A DNA stretch of 64,000 nucleotides. Source: Sipunculus nudus. Lineage: Eukaryota; Annelida; Sipuncula; Golfingiida; Sipunculidae. Below are positions 1-12,069 of this stretch, one piece after another. The stretch is from positions 8,554,664 through 8,618,663 of the forward strand of contig CM049315.1 in assembly GCA_026874595.1 (NCBI GenBank), read 5' to 3'. The first letter of the stretch is position 1. Every line of letters begins with the position of its first letter. The notes beneath the pieces are model-generated. The model ran no database searches, was not told the origin of the DNA, and saw only the letters and a list, made by a program, of their open reading frames with translations. The translations under genes were made by a program, and so were the position numbers.

Positions 1-314
1 TCGGCTCTCAAACACAGCCCCCTATTTATAGCTTTTCATTCAAAAATTCTAAAATATTCTATTTCGCGAACAATCCAAAAGAACCCATCAATACATAATA
101 CACACGCCGAAAGAACATTACAAGACACGCGCTCATAGAGCGCGACCAGTCAAGAAAGTCCCACATTAGTGTGATCGCTATGTTTCTAGACTACGCGAGA
201 TTTCAGCAGGTGCGGTTATTTATAGCTGCGCACAGGGTTTGCCCTTGACACGAAATTTAATGCCTACAGACACATGTAAGACTGCTGCATACAATAAAAG
301 AGACATCTATAACA
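1..314 (-). mobile_element. LTR fragment (U3 part), minus strand, cut by window edge
   Basis: Read on the minus strand, the segment starts TGTTATAG at 314 and matches the start of the LTR at 54209 (TGTTACAGG) for about 28 bases. Both share TCTTTTATTGT-like sequence soon after the end. At its other end (positions 1-31) it carries a TATA box (TATAAATAG at 22-30) followed by GGGGGCTGTGTTTGAGAGCCGA. This is the counterpart of TATAAAGGGGCTGTGTTTTAGAGCC near 54475. Shared ends plus a shared core promoter make homology likely. The rest of the LTR lies left of the window. The family is inferred to be Ty3/gypsy-like from the LTR form only. Confidence 0.6.
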
Positions 315-904
315 ATCGGTAAATGTTTCATATGCAGCACATTAACCCAAAAAAAAACCCTTACCTGTTTCCACTCCTGATAAAACAGTAGAATAATATA
401 TAATATTATATACCCTTTAAAGCATTTTCCTAAAATTGAGTGCTCTTACAAACTTTTTCGAGAAAGAGAAAATCGCTAAAAACAGCTACATAAAACTCAT
501 AAAATAAATTTTGGACTGCCAGATTGGTGAATACTTACGCAGTCTATGCGTTTCTCTCAAACAGTCAAATCTTTGCTATTAGGTATAATGTTAGGGCACT
601 AGGACATCTCCCATTGTCCTTGTTGCCTTTAAGTTATATATTGTGTTATTGATTAGAATCTTACTTCTCATGCCTGTATCAGGCATGCAGTTGAGAGACC
701 TTTTCCCACTTAATGTGACTATTGAACCCTTAAATATTTAAGTGCATATAAAAAGTATAATACATTTTTAAATTAGACCTTTTTGAGATTCAACATTTCA
801 ATGTAAGTACATGTATCATGTAAATACTTTGACCATGTAATATTGGGCAGAGACCATTTATAAAAATATTTCTAGTTCTATCATTATTAATGGTTGGTTA
901 TCAT
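315..904. other. Intergenic, no gene seen
   Basis: AT-rich sequence between the LTR fragment and the first LINE. I see no open frame with coding character and no clear repeat. The last part may be decayed 5' sequence of the LINE that becomes recognisable near 905. Confidence 0.5.
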
Positions 905-2905
905 CATTTTTTAACATCTACAGAGGAGGCAAGGTTGTCCTTTGTCACCTCATTTATTTATTATCAGTGCGGAAATATTAGCAAATTACATTAGAAATCA
1001 AAAGAAGGTCAAGGGTATTGAGATAGGTGATCATAATTTTATTATATCGCAATATGTAGTTGATACTAGTTTTACATTAAAAAATATAGAAAGTGTTAAA
1101 TTTATAATACAAATATTGAAGAATTTTGAGCAAATATCAGGTTTATAGGGGGAAATTGAAAAAAGCCAAATTATGCCGCTTAATCACCATTTTAACAATT
1201 TAGATAAACTCGGAAATATAGGTATTCAGATTACAGAAGGACCTCTAACAGTATAAGGTGTAAAGATATCACAAAATATACATCATATTATAGAAATTAA
1301 TTATAATACAAAGATAGAGGAAGTGAGAGAATCTTTGAAATTGTGGTCAAAACGATTACTTACCCCATATGGGAAAACAACTATTTTGAAGTCACAGGTT
1401 CAATCAAAATTAATATATCTTCTATGTTTTCTCCCAACCCCTAATTCTCGAATTAAAAATACAGTAACAAAATTGCTGCGGGAATTTGTGTGGTCAAGGG
1501 GAAGAAAGAGAATCAAATGGATGACACTTATCCGGTCAAAAGAAAAAGGGGGACTTGATATAGATACACAAGAACAAGCTTTAAAAGTCCCCTGGATTAA
1601 AAGATTAAAAGTAGGTACAAAATTACATGTGCTTTTTATTAATGCACTAAAAGCAGATTAAATGCTTGATTGCAACCTTTAGACAAAAGATGTGATCAAT
1701 GTTTTTAAATTTAAATCAAATTTTTGGATTGATGTTGTAAGAGCAAGGTCTAATTTTAATTATGATGAGATCAACAAATATAATGTATTACACCAAAATA
1801 TATGGTTAAACTCTCACATAAAATTTGACGAAAAATTTTTTTGTATATAAAGATATCAAAATATTAAAATGCAATTATATCAGAGATATAATAAGAAAAG
1901 ATATAATAGGGTTCAGACTTTTAACGCATAAAGAATTGGAAAATAAATTTCATGGGAAATGTATTTTTTTGCATTATGTTAGCTTATTAGATGCCATTCC
2001 GAAAGACTGGAAAGGCTACTTAAAACAATTAGAAACTCATGATTCCCCTAAACCTAAGACTGAGATATTAAGAAATCAGAAGAAGCCATCGAGATTTGTA
2101 TACAACTATTCAATTAATATGAAATAAATGAAACCAGAAAAAATAAGTTCAACCTGAAAAGAAGAACTTGCTATAGAAGAAGATTTGATTTTTAGAGGTT
2201 TTAAAAATATTTATAAAAATTCAAACTCGACAAAATTAAGATATTGTCAATTTTTTTTAATGCATAGATGCTTGACTCTGAACCCATTATTGTATAGAAT
2301 TGGTATTAAAGAAGATAAACATTGTACATTTTGTAAAGATGAGGAGGAAACTCTTGAACATATCATATAGAATGTACTTTTGTAAAGAAGTTATGCTCAA
2401 ATATATCTGACTCACTTAAAAAGGAAAGAATATTAAAATTGGAGGCTCTTGAATATAAAAATGTTATTTTAGGCACTTATGAAGATATAACGCTGAATAC
2501 CATTTTACTTATCGCAAAGAGATAAATATACATCACTCGATGTGAGAAGAAAAAAACCTTCCTTTAGAAATTTTAAATATTTTCTTAAAGATATAATTTA
2601 TATTGAAGAAAAAACAGCAAAAAGTAATGGCAAATTACATATTCATGGAAGAAAATGGAAAATTGTCAAAATATAATTAGTTGAGATTTCCCTAGTTATA
2701 TATCTATTATATATAAAACAATAAATAGGACACCTTTTTGTTAGAACCAAAAGTAAAATGAAGTAAAAATTATATAAAGGCACTATATATGTATATATAA
2801 TGTGATTGTGTATATTTATGTAGTGTGTGTTTTCTTTTGTATGTAATTTTGTATTCTATGTATTTTGTATGTTTTCATTTGTATTTATTAATAAAAAAAT
2901 TTGGC
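905..2905 (+). mobile_element. Tx1/L1-like LINE, 5'-truncated and decayed reverse transcriptase
   Basis: Translations in shifting plus frames give the ordered landmarks of an L1-superfamily reverse transcriptase. Around 920-990 is RQGCPLSPHLFIISAEILAN, followed near 1055 by a YVVDTSF version of the YADD box. At 1260-1420 come GVKIS and then LKLWSKRLLTPYGKTTILKS of the thumb. At 1825-2030 is the connection region with AIPKDWK. Near 2320-2365 is a C-terminal CTFC...H zinc knuckle. The tail at 2830-2905 is T-rich and ends AATAAAAAAATTT, as LINE 3' ends do. Endonuclease and the first RT motifs are missing. Several stops and frameshifts, and loss of one catalytic Asp in the YADD box, make it a dead 5'-truncated copy. 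Assignment to Tx1 rather than L1 proper rests on resemblance of the 3' domain and is less certain. Confidence 0.75.
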
Positions 2906-3575
2906 AGAGAACACAGCATTTTTTACAGGCAATAAAGGTTTTTGGGGCCTCTTTTGTGTTAATAAGGTTTTTTTTCCATAGACAAATTCAGCTGAGCGCC
3001 CACCGATTTTTTGTTATGTCTCTAGGGAGCTCAAAAGACATGATTCTTGAAATCATTGCATTAATAAAATATCTTTTATTTTCTCTGAAACATAATGACC
3101 CGTAATTGTATTTGTTTCAAACAAACATTTATCATCATAATTGTCGGTAAACACATGAAGAAAATATCAGGACTTAGTTAATCGGATAATAAGGTATTTG
3201 ACAAAAACTTCTGGGCTCATTACCAATTCGTTCATATTGCATTGTCAAAGTTGTTTAGACTAAAATCTCCATTTATTACTGAATCCTGTGTATACACAAT
3301 TGGATTGCATATTGTGCTTAGCAAACTAAGTTAAATCTGACAATTTTGATTATTTTCATCACCCTATTATTTCAGTTTATCAATTAAATGTGTATCGTTT
3401 TACAATGAGCAACACCTTTCCACATTCTCACATAATCTAAAGGTTTAAATTCCAAGACAGTGGATATTTTCACATGCTTATTTAAGTCACTTAGTTAATA
3501 TGCTGTTACTTTTACAAAGCTCATGCCAATAAATGCACATGGTCAACAAAAATAAGTGTTGTGACTCTCATATTT
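2906..3575. other. Intergenic, no gene seen
   Basis: AT-rich stretch downstream of the LINE 3' end. No open frame of coding character, no inverted repeat and no simple repeat of note was seen. Confidence 0.4.
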
Positions 3576-5290
3576 GCTGAGCTATAGCGATCCCCCTTTG
3601 TTCGTTATACGACCGTCAGTCTGTCCGTTACCGGGGCACAAATCGTAACTGTGAGGTCTAGAATCATATGCATTCTCAGAGGGGATAAAAAAATCTCCTT
3701 GCAAGCCTGAACTTATGTCAATGTGGCATATGTCCTCTGAATTAAGGGGCGTGATAAAGAACCAAAGAAATTCAGTTCAATACATACAACTCGTCTGAGA
3801 ACTAAAGATAGGCTCGATGGGTTGTTCTACAACTAAGGTTGTTCGAAGATCTTTGATAGTTGTTTCTTGGTTAGTTGTTCATGAAAAGATCTCTTTTGAT
3901 TTCTAACTTTGGTCACTGTGACCTATATTCTCTGAGTTACATGGCCTCCTTGGACACCCAAAATATTTTTTAAATCATTACAAATGGCCTTCATCTTGAT
4001 AAAAATGCATTGATTGTAACGAATATTGCTTATATTAATGATCTTGAGCAGTTTCATTACTTCCTAAAGATTGGTGGCGCCACTTGTATTTAGTCCAATT
4101 TTCCTCATATTTTCCTTTATTAAAAAAAACGGGCAAGAGGACATACTGTAACAGGGCACACATCGTAACTTTAGAACCTAGAAACTACTTACTTAACACC
4201 TAGGAAGGTCCTTGAAAGTTCCCTTTCTTCAAGCTAAGGTCTGTTCAGACAGAATAATTTAAAAATTTAATATAAGGCTCCTGTATCATGATGATTTATC
4301 CATGGATTACCATGAAACCCGTCGTGAATATTTATCATGGACAGTATCATCAGTCCATGAAGACCGGTGGCACCACTGTTGCAACCAACATTGTAATAAC
4401 GTTCACAATTGTATTAATTATTGTTAGCCAGGCTTTGCCAACCACTCTTGTAATAACGGTCTCTATTATTATATTATTACAACAGTGGTTGTTGTTTGAG
4501 GCGGATTCATTGAGATTCTTCTAAACAAATGAGATTTGCCGAGCAAACTCACACAATTTATAATCAGTAACTCAAAAAACATAGCAATTTTTATTTTATA
4601 TTTTTACACTGAAAACATGAAATTTTTCATATTTGTGTTCAAATGTAAATGCCGTACAATTGTAGTATATAGTATAGTTATAATCCACTCTTACATTATT
4701 AATTATACCTATAACGAAATCTATTACATTAGGGAACGTTATTACATTCGGTCATGCAACGTATATTCTCTATGTTACGAGGCCTGTTAGGACATCCAAG
4801 AATAATTAAAACTTTGATCAAAGGCTCCTATATCTTTATTCATGGATTACCATGAATCTTGTCATGAATATTGAACATTGACAGGATCATCAGTTCATGA
4901 AGGCCGGTAGCACCACCTATATTTTTTTACGAATTTTAGGCACTTTTTCCTCCCTTTTGAGCTATGAATGAATACGGTCCGTTGACAGGAAATTAACTGT
5001 AACCGTTGGACCTAGAAACTTCTTACTTAATATAATGGAGATCCTTGAAAGGTTTCTCTGGAAATCTGAAATTCGGTCACTGAGACGTGTAAGTTATGAG
5101 GCCTGTGTGGACACCCCAGAATAATTAAAAAATTCATAAAAAGGCTCCTGTATCTTGATAATTATTTCATGGATTGCCAAAAATCTTGCCTTTAATACTG
5201 ATCATGGATAATTTCATCTAATCATAATAAGACTGTTGATGCCACTTATATTTTTTCGCATTCTTTGCATTTTTTATGTACTTTCCCTTC
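3576..5290. repeat. Diverged interspersed repeat family, about four tandem-like units
   Basis: The block begins CTGAGCTATAGCGATCCCC followed by a CGTC/GTCCGT-rich tract. It then cycles through recurring words: GGTCACTGTGACCTATATTC, TTACGAGGCCTG, AGAATAATTAAAA, AAAGGCTCCTGTATC, CATGGATTACCATGAA, and ATGAAGACCGGTGGCACCAC. AGAATAATTAAAA-like words sit near 4250, 4799 and 5112, so the spacing is irregular (about 550 and 310 bp). The same opening motif and the GGTCATGGTGACCTATATTC word recur at 26640-27660. No protein is encoded. It is a dispersed non-coding repeat of unknown class. Confidence 0.6.
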
Positions 5291-6849
5291 TGGTTTTGAA
5301 ACATTCAAATAGCATCACACACTTTTTCCCTTTATTGTTATATTTAAGTTCATCAAACCAAAGCTGTTAAATCAGTTTTTCTGCTGTGATTTCAACTTTT
5401 GTCCTTAAACATCTTTTGTTCATCATCATAAATAGTTTAATCAGTTTCAAAGACTGATCATGCAACCTGTTTCTATATTTCATGTGTTTTTTTACTTTGA
5501 TTATTGAGACTGCCATATTACCAAAGTCAGATAAATTTTCTAGCTGTGGTTCATCGAGTGCCATGAAACTTCATATTTTTTTTATCATGATATTGTTTTT
5601 GTTATTGGACAAATACTGGTTTATTTTCTCTCATTTTAGGTATTTTATTCTATATTTTATAGACTGTCAATTTACAATAATGTAGTCAGTTTCTTAAATG
5701 TGTTTTCATCCCGTGTCCTGCAGCCTGGTGCGTTCATCGATCCTCAATTGTTTTATCGGCTGCCTTAGATTACTGGTCCCACCTGTAATATTTTTTTTTT
5801 CATTTTTAACGCAATTTTTGATATTATCAAATGAGAGCATATCAGTTTTACAGCCGTGGGTTCGTTTACTGCTCTGAAAACTACTATATTAATTGATCAC
5901 TCTCAGTTTTATCAGGTAATGATGATTAGTGGTTATGGTGTATTTTATTTATGTATTTCATGTAATTAATGTATTTTCTGGAATGTTGCCAGCATCTCTC
6001 AGTCTGAAAATTGGATGTATTACCGGGCACTGATTGTAATTATAGGATGGATGAGTGGCTAAGTTACAATGACCACATTTGGATATATTCCTTGCTTATA
6101 TCCATAAATGCATCTTGTATCATATCAAATATCAACGTGTCACTCAGCTTAGCGTCATGACCCACAGGACCTTTGTTAAGATACTGTATATACCTTTTAT
6201 TCACTTTTGTTGGTTTAAATACTTCCTATTTTAATTTTAAAATGGATTTAGATCTTTTGGATGTTTTTATTGATTCATTTTGCTTTGTCCTAATATATCT
6301 ATAAGGAAATAAATAAAATTAAAATATGCAAATGAGTTAAATTACAGGTCTTTGCTGTCTTTATTATTGTATATATAATATCTGAAGCGTGATTACAATC
6401 TTTGCATTCAGTCACTTAAAGTCACATCTAAACAGTCTTAAACCTTTGGTTGTTTGTTTTAGTTGTGATCATGTGGATCAATGGGTACTGTTATGATGTT
6501 TTTATTGTTATAGTTACTGCTCTCAGTTCTCCAGGATCGGGCTATTCTTGTAATAGCAATTACCTGAGAATTGCTCACTTGTTCATTACTTAACTTTGAA
6601 GTATGTTCTGCTGATTAGTACCTTTAGGGTTTGAGAGAAAATTATGAAACTATTTTCATGCAATATGTGACAGTGATAGAACAATACAAGCACTCTAATT
6701 ATTTATACTTGTAAATTTTGACTTTTATACTCATCAGGAAGCTTCATCAGTTACTCGGCTGGACGGCATCTTCTTTATCAACAGAATTAATATATTTTCT
6801 TACCTACTAGATATAAACATAGTACAAAATGTCTAGAAGGCAGAATTTT
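5291..6849. other. Intergenic, no gene seen
   Basis: AT-rich DNA with short open frames (for example near 5370-5690) that lack any recognisable domain and overlap on opposite strands. The first few hundred bases may be further decayed copies of the preceding repeat family, since CATCAGTT and GGTGCCAC-like words recur. No RNA gene or promoter was recognised. Confidence 0.4.
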
Positions 6850-7793
6850 AGTTGAACCGACTTATCAACATCTGTTAGCTAATAACTCCGCGAGTCTAAT
6901 TGCAATCAATAAGTATATGGGCTTGTTCGAAAGATAAGGACATTCACTTTAAAATAAATACTTACTTGTACAATGGTAAACTATAACATTAACAGCGATA
7001 GTAACGTACCTAATACCCCTTAGAGTTTGTGAAAAACAACCCTTTTGTACATAAAAGTTTCAGCAGGAACCATAAATGAGTTGAGATTCAGTATTTAATT
7101 TCACCCGATTTTTCAAGCTGATTAATCTTATTTGAAACTAAATCACTGAGATATCGCCTTTACCATCTCCACACAGTATCTTATTTACTTGCTCTGACTT
7201 TATTATTAACATTTCTGAAAGAATTTAAAGTAATTTTCCTTCTTCGTCCTGTCTGTATTGTCAACAAGGGTACAAGTATAGTTCTATCTTTCGTTTTTTA
7301 TCAACAAAAAAGATTGTAAGGCGGAACGGTCCGCTGGCGATAAAATCCCCGGCATGGCTATGCGAATGGGTTGTATGGCCTATGCAAGATCAGTGGTATT
7401 CTGGTTTTTCTCGACCCCCATAAACGATTGAATGCCACCATCCGGACCATGGATAGTACCTCGTATAAATAATTATATAATCCATGTAAAATAAATAAAG
7501 TTAATATTTCATGCGTATTACTCCTGTGTTAAAATTTGACTGTGGCGAGGAGGGCTTCTTTAATTTCTATTTTCTTTTGTTTTTATTTTTTAACTTAGTT
7601 GATTAAAGGTCATCCAAAATCCTAGACGTATAAGGTACGTTTTCATAGCTGTAAATGGTACATTATATCTTTGCCTCAAAATGGGTATTCATTTTAAAGT
7701 GCATGTCTATATCTTTTGAACAAGCCCATATATGTATTGATTACATTCAGGCTGACAGAGTTATTGGCTTTTCCTTCATAAGTCAGTTCAACT
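6850..7793. mobile_element. Non-autonomous inverted-repeat DNA element (~944 bp)
   Basis: The two ends are inverted copies of each other over about 115 bp. On the left AGTTGAACCGACTTAT (6850) is followed by GCTAATAACTC and ATATGGGCTTGTTCGAAAGA. The reverse complement of the right end reads AGTTGAACTGACTTAT, GCCAATAACTC and ATATGGGCTTGTTCAAAAGA. Identity drops inside about 6965 and 7680. The interior has no coding frame, so this looks like a MITE-like or foldback derivative of a DNA transposon. No clear target-site duplication is visible next to the ends, and the superfamily is unknown. Confidence 0.7.
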
Positions 7794-10700
7794 AATAATA
7801 CGATTTTCCTCTAACAGGGTTTGAAACCTTTTGCAAGAGTAGATCCCAAGCAGACCTCATTATCTAAACATGCTAATACCTATAGTTCATGAAAATAACT
7901 TTGGATTGGAAGTACGTTTAGGGACAATTAATTCCGTTTTTAGAGCACTTTTGTCAACTTGGCTCCCGAACTAAGAGAGATGTGCCTGCAAGATTTAACT
8001 TTAAGACTTAAATTTCAGTTTGTATATCTGTATGTAATTTTGATGCTTTTTATTTATCATTGGTAACAGCTGAGGTAAAAATGGTGGTAAGTACAATTTT
8101 CCTTCACTGTATGGCTCGTTAGGATCTGATTAGTCTTATATTGAAGGTCATATATGCATGCTCGTATTTTTTTTAAATAATAATGCATAGCGCTTCACAG
8201 CCACCATTCAGTTTATTCAGGTGCTTTAGTTTCTTAACAACATCACGGGCCTTGGACGGGTCAAAATATTAATAACACCCTGCAAATTTTAAGAAATTGT
8301 TTATGGTGATTTTCTGTACTATAGGACCTGCTTAACAATATACAAAAATTTACTTAAATTGGAATAGGGGAAATTAATTATTTTCAATATTGCGTCCAAG
8401 ATGGCGGACAAGCCCCCCCCCCCCCAGATAGCAATAATACATTTAGTATTTATCATAAACTTTTAATTTTGGTTACTGCTACTAAGTTTTTGGGGTCCTG
8501 AAGTCCATTGAAACCAATAAAAAACATCATTATGTATTTATTCATAATACTGGCAAAGCCATAATGGTGTCGAAGTTTATAGAAAATGGCAAAAATCATT
8601 TTCATCAATGAGTTGTAATTTTGGTATTTATAAAGTTCTACATGTTTTCGTTTGTGAATCCATTAAAACCACATGCATCGTTGTGTTGTCATGTGACTGT
8701 GCAAATCAAAGATGGCTCAAAATGACTGGCAATTACTTTATTTACAGTCACTCCTTATTTTATTGACCCAATCTTGGTGCCAATAACTACTTATTTCACG
8801 GTCAAAACGTTGCCTGGTAAAAAAAAAGTTAAAGAAGAAAGCCTGAATCAGCTGGTTATTGATATATGAATGATGCGAAACAGAATGGCCGCTGAATAAT
8901 CTTACACTAATATGGTTGGAAGCAATTACTTTTTATCAAAGACTCGAGATTGATGTGTCTAGGTTTAAGAGTGTACAAATAAAGACATTAAGAACAAGAA
9001 TAAGTATTATTTGGTAATCATGAAACCTAAATTATCACATATGACATCAAAGATGGGCACCTATGCACTGTAGAGATTTAAGACAGTTCTAAGAAAGTGA
9101 AATTTAGTGGAGGATAGAACAGAACGAACGTACTCGGGGATCACAAGTAATTTTGCTATATGATGAAAGGGACGGAATTGAACTCGAAGGACCTGAACTC
9201 GGACCTGTACATGAGGTCAGGTCTCGATATCTAGTTCAAATCCAGCTCCAGTCCAATAAGAAATAACTCTGTCGAACATACTAGAAAACCTGCTGCTACC
9301 ATATACAAGGATATGTAACATGTATAAATGTTAAAATGGTTTATCATTCTACTTCTGTATCTATCCTCTGCTTTGCCCTTATACTCCTTGTGTTAATGTT
9401 TTTATTAGTTGGATTTTGCATCCCACATCATTGGCATATTGGTAGTCTATCAAAGCTGCCGTTTACGTCTTTACGTCTTTGTGCGATGTATATGTTATGG
9501 GTCAGTATCCCCTATTTTCCATCTGCATGGACAACTGTACTGGGGTTTGGGAATCCTCTCGATTCTATGAGTACTGCTTGGCTTCCAACATACTTTATAT
9601 ATAGGCGGCTCAGCTTTAACTGCTTGCAAATTTGGGGCGATTTCAACGATGACGATATTAGTAAAAACGTAGTTGTAAAAGCTTTCCTTGCGCCTTCCTT
9701 GCTTTCTTCGCCTGTTCTGAACTCAAGAAATGGAAGTTGCTCCTATTAATTCTCCATACTGATGACTTCCTATCCAGCAAAGCTTAGCTGTTGTAATCCC
9801 TGCCACTGTGATGCAAGCCAAGATCTTCTAATAAATAGAAAAAAAATGATATGCCTCTATCCGATTTGTCTGATATGCTGCTCTTGTTATTAGTGCAGGG
9901 AAATGAAATCCATTAAAGCCCATGGAATGAACTCTTCCTCCCAATAACTGCAGAGAAAGTTACCTTAAATTGTCAGGGCTGCAGCTCATAATGCCCTGGG
10001 TAGCTCATAACCTCCTGTAATATGAAACAGGGGTCAAGCCTATCGATGGCACGTTACTGATGGATCTGTTTCAGTTCGTCTGCAATGACTGTATAATGTC
10101 TATATATGAAGGTGTTGAAATATCTCTCATTGATAAAACTCTTTACTTTTAATGGTGCATGCAGTTTGTCTAGGGGAGGGGTTGGCACTTTCTCTGCAGG
10201 TTCAATATACTGGTTTGATGGAGCTGAAGAAAATGTAGAGGTCTGAGTTTCAACAAAGTGCTGGACTTTGTCAGCTTTCTACTCTTACCAATCATACTTC
10301 TTCTTTTACCGTGCTGCATGGGCCTGACCCTCTTATTTGTTTCCAGACGATATCTAATTTGGATTGACAGACAAGATTCAGGCCTGAAATGAAAATATGT
10401 GACCCTCACTAAAGTAAAAAAAACATATTGATTTGGAGGTCATGGTTACAGGACTCACTTCTTAAAAAAGATTATGAGCAAATTTTTGGCTTTCTTCCCA
10501 AACCTTCCATCTTTCATATACGAGTCAATACCACTGGGAAAGAATCGCATTGATTTTGAGTTGATCAAGTCAAGGTCAATGGCACATGATACACGTCTTT
10601 TCAAAGCTTGTTTACCCAAAATAATTGCCTAAAACATTGCATCTTTCACATATGATTCACATACAAATAGTCTTTTAGGTTACAGTTTCAAGGTTGAAAG

Positions 10701-12069
10701 AACCACTCCTTTGAATATCTTTCCTTTGTAGCTCATCATCCTATTGGGGAAGATACCTATTGATTTCGTGGCCACAAAGCCAAAGTGTAAGGCACAGGCC
10801 AGGCTTACAGTTTAATAGATCCAGTGTAATTAAACCCCCGTTACGAGAGCATCGCGTTGCTTTTTTTTTCTCATGCACAGCTGTCAGCGATTTATTTATA
10901 TTACAGTTTAAGTTAGATTACTTAAAATCTTTGTTTTAATGCTTAAACACTGTTAAGGAAAAGTTCACTTTCTCTATACGTGTAACTGGCATTCCTGACC
11001 TGCCAGTATTTTAGTTACCTTTAGAATGTGGTCTGGATGGTTCTTCAGTATGCTTTCTTCCAGTGGGTAAATAATGCTGTCCTAACTCATATGAATAACC
11101 ACTATTTATGAAAAGCAGTTATTTCTAGTTTGTAACGCTGCAGGTGTCACAGCCAGTTTACAAAAGTACACGGAAGACTTTCACGCAGAAACGAAAGATT
11201 GTTCAGGTTGTTTAACCTCACTGGTATTGCGATCACAGAGCAAACTGAAGAACACAAACCAAAGTCAGTTTACCAATGCGGGAAGCAAAACGAAATAATC
11301 ATTAAAAGTTAAGAAAAAGGGAGACCGTCCTACATCAGTAAAATAACAGGTGATCGGATGAACACGTGCACCGTAACGGCTTAGCGGCCAGCTACCAATA
11401 ACCCACTGAGCTTACTTAGACGTTGTTCTTTTGCCTGTAGAGGGTATTTTTTTTATGTGCAAGGGAACGCCACTCATCTCGATGTACAAGGACATACATT
11501 TGATCAATTGCGGTAAATAGATTTTCCGAATTGCATTCATGTCGTATGGCTGATAGGGGTATAGTTTGGTTTGACATTTTAAATCTAGAGAAAAAAAAAG
11601 AATTTTTCGAGATAAAAATCGAGGTTCTGCTGTATAATTTTAAAATTTGTAGTAATGGTGATTCCAAAGGCCTGTAAGATTTGCTGACATCAGTCGAATA
11701 TGCTGAAATCTTTGACAAATGAATCAAACACAAAAAGTGCATTTTCAAAACGTATGTAACATACATATAAACAGACTGCAGATTTGTTCCTTAATCTATT
11801 AAATTAACATTAAAGTTTATTTATTTTGTAAATTCAGTTCAGTTTCGGACCATTCAACATATTTCTCGATTACTATTACAAGAAAAATATATGAACATGC
11901 TTCCTTGCCCAAATATTTAAATCAAACTATTTACTATTCGAGATATGTATCAGATTTCCTTAAATCTTGATATTTAGGTTGACGGTTTTGTAAGGCTGCT
12001 TCCTGTTAAGAACAAAGTTGGGAAAAATTGAAAAAGAGAAAGAGTAAATAAATTTGAGCACATCTTTTT
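7794..12069. other. Long intergenic stretch with scattered repeats
   Basis: No confident gene. It contains a poly-C run near 8416-8427 beside an AAGATGGCGGA word that recurs in other repeats here. At 10430-10820 is a region with AGTCAAGGTCAATGGCACA-type words typical of dispersed repeats. On the minus strand, 10279-10057 can be read as about 74 open codons of protein-like composition. More broken reading follows down to about 9980, with stops. I do not recognise it, and it may be an old pseudogene fragment. The plus-strand frame at 9336-9749 lacks any domain. The final part, up to 12069, could hold an upstream exon or promoter of the KAP gene, but none was identified. Confidence 0.4.

Noticed and set aside
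4288-4524. 78-codon hydrophobic plus-strand frame
   Set aside because: Lies inside the diverged repeat family and its frame is not kept in the other units.
9336-9749. 137-codon plus-strand frame with a hydrophobic start
   Set aside because: No domain, no splice or promoter context. The opposite strand nearby looks at least as coding-like, with stops, so neither was called.
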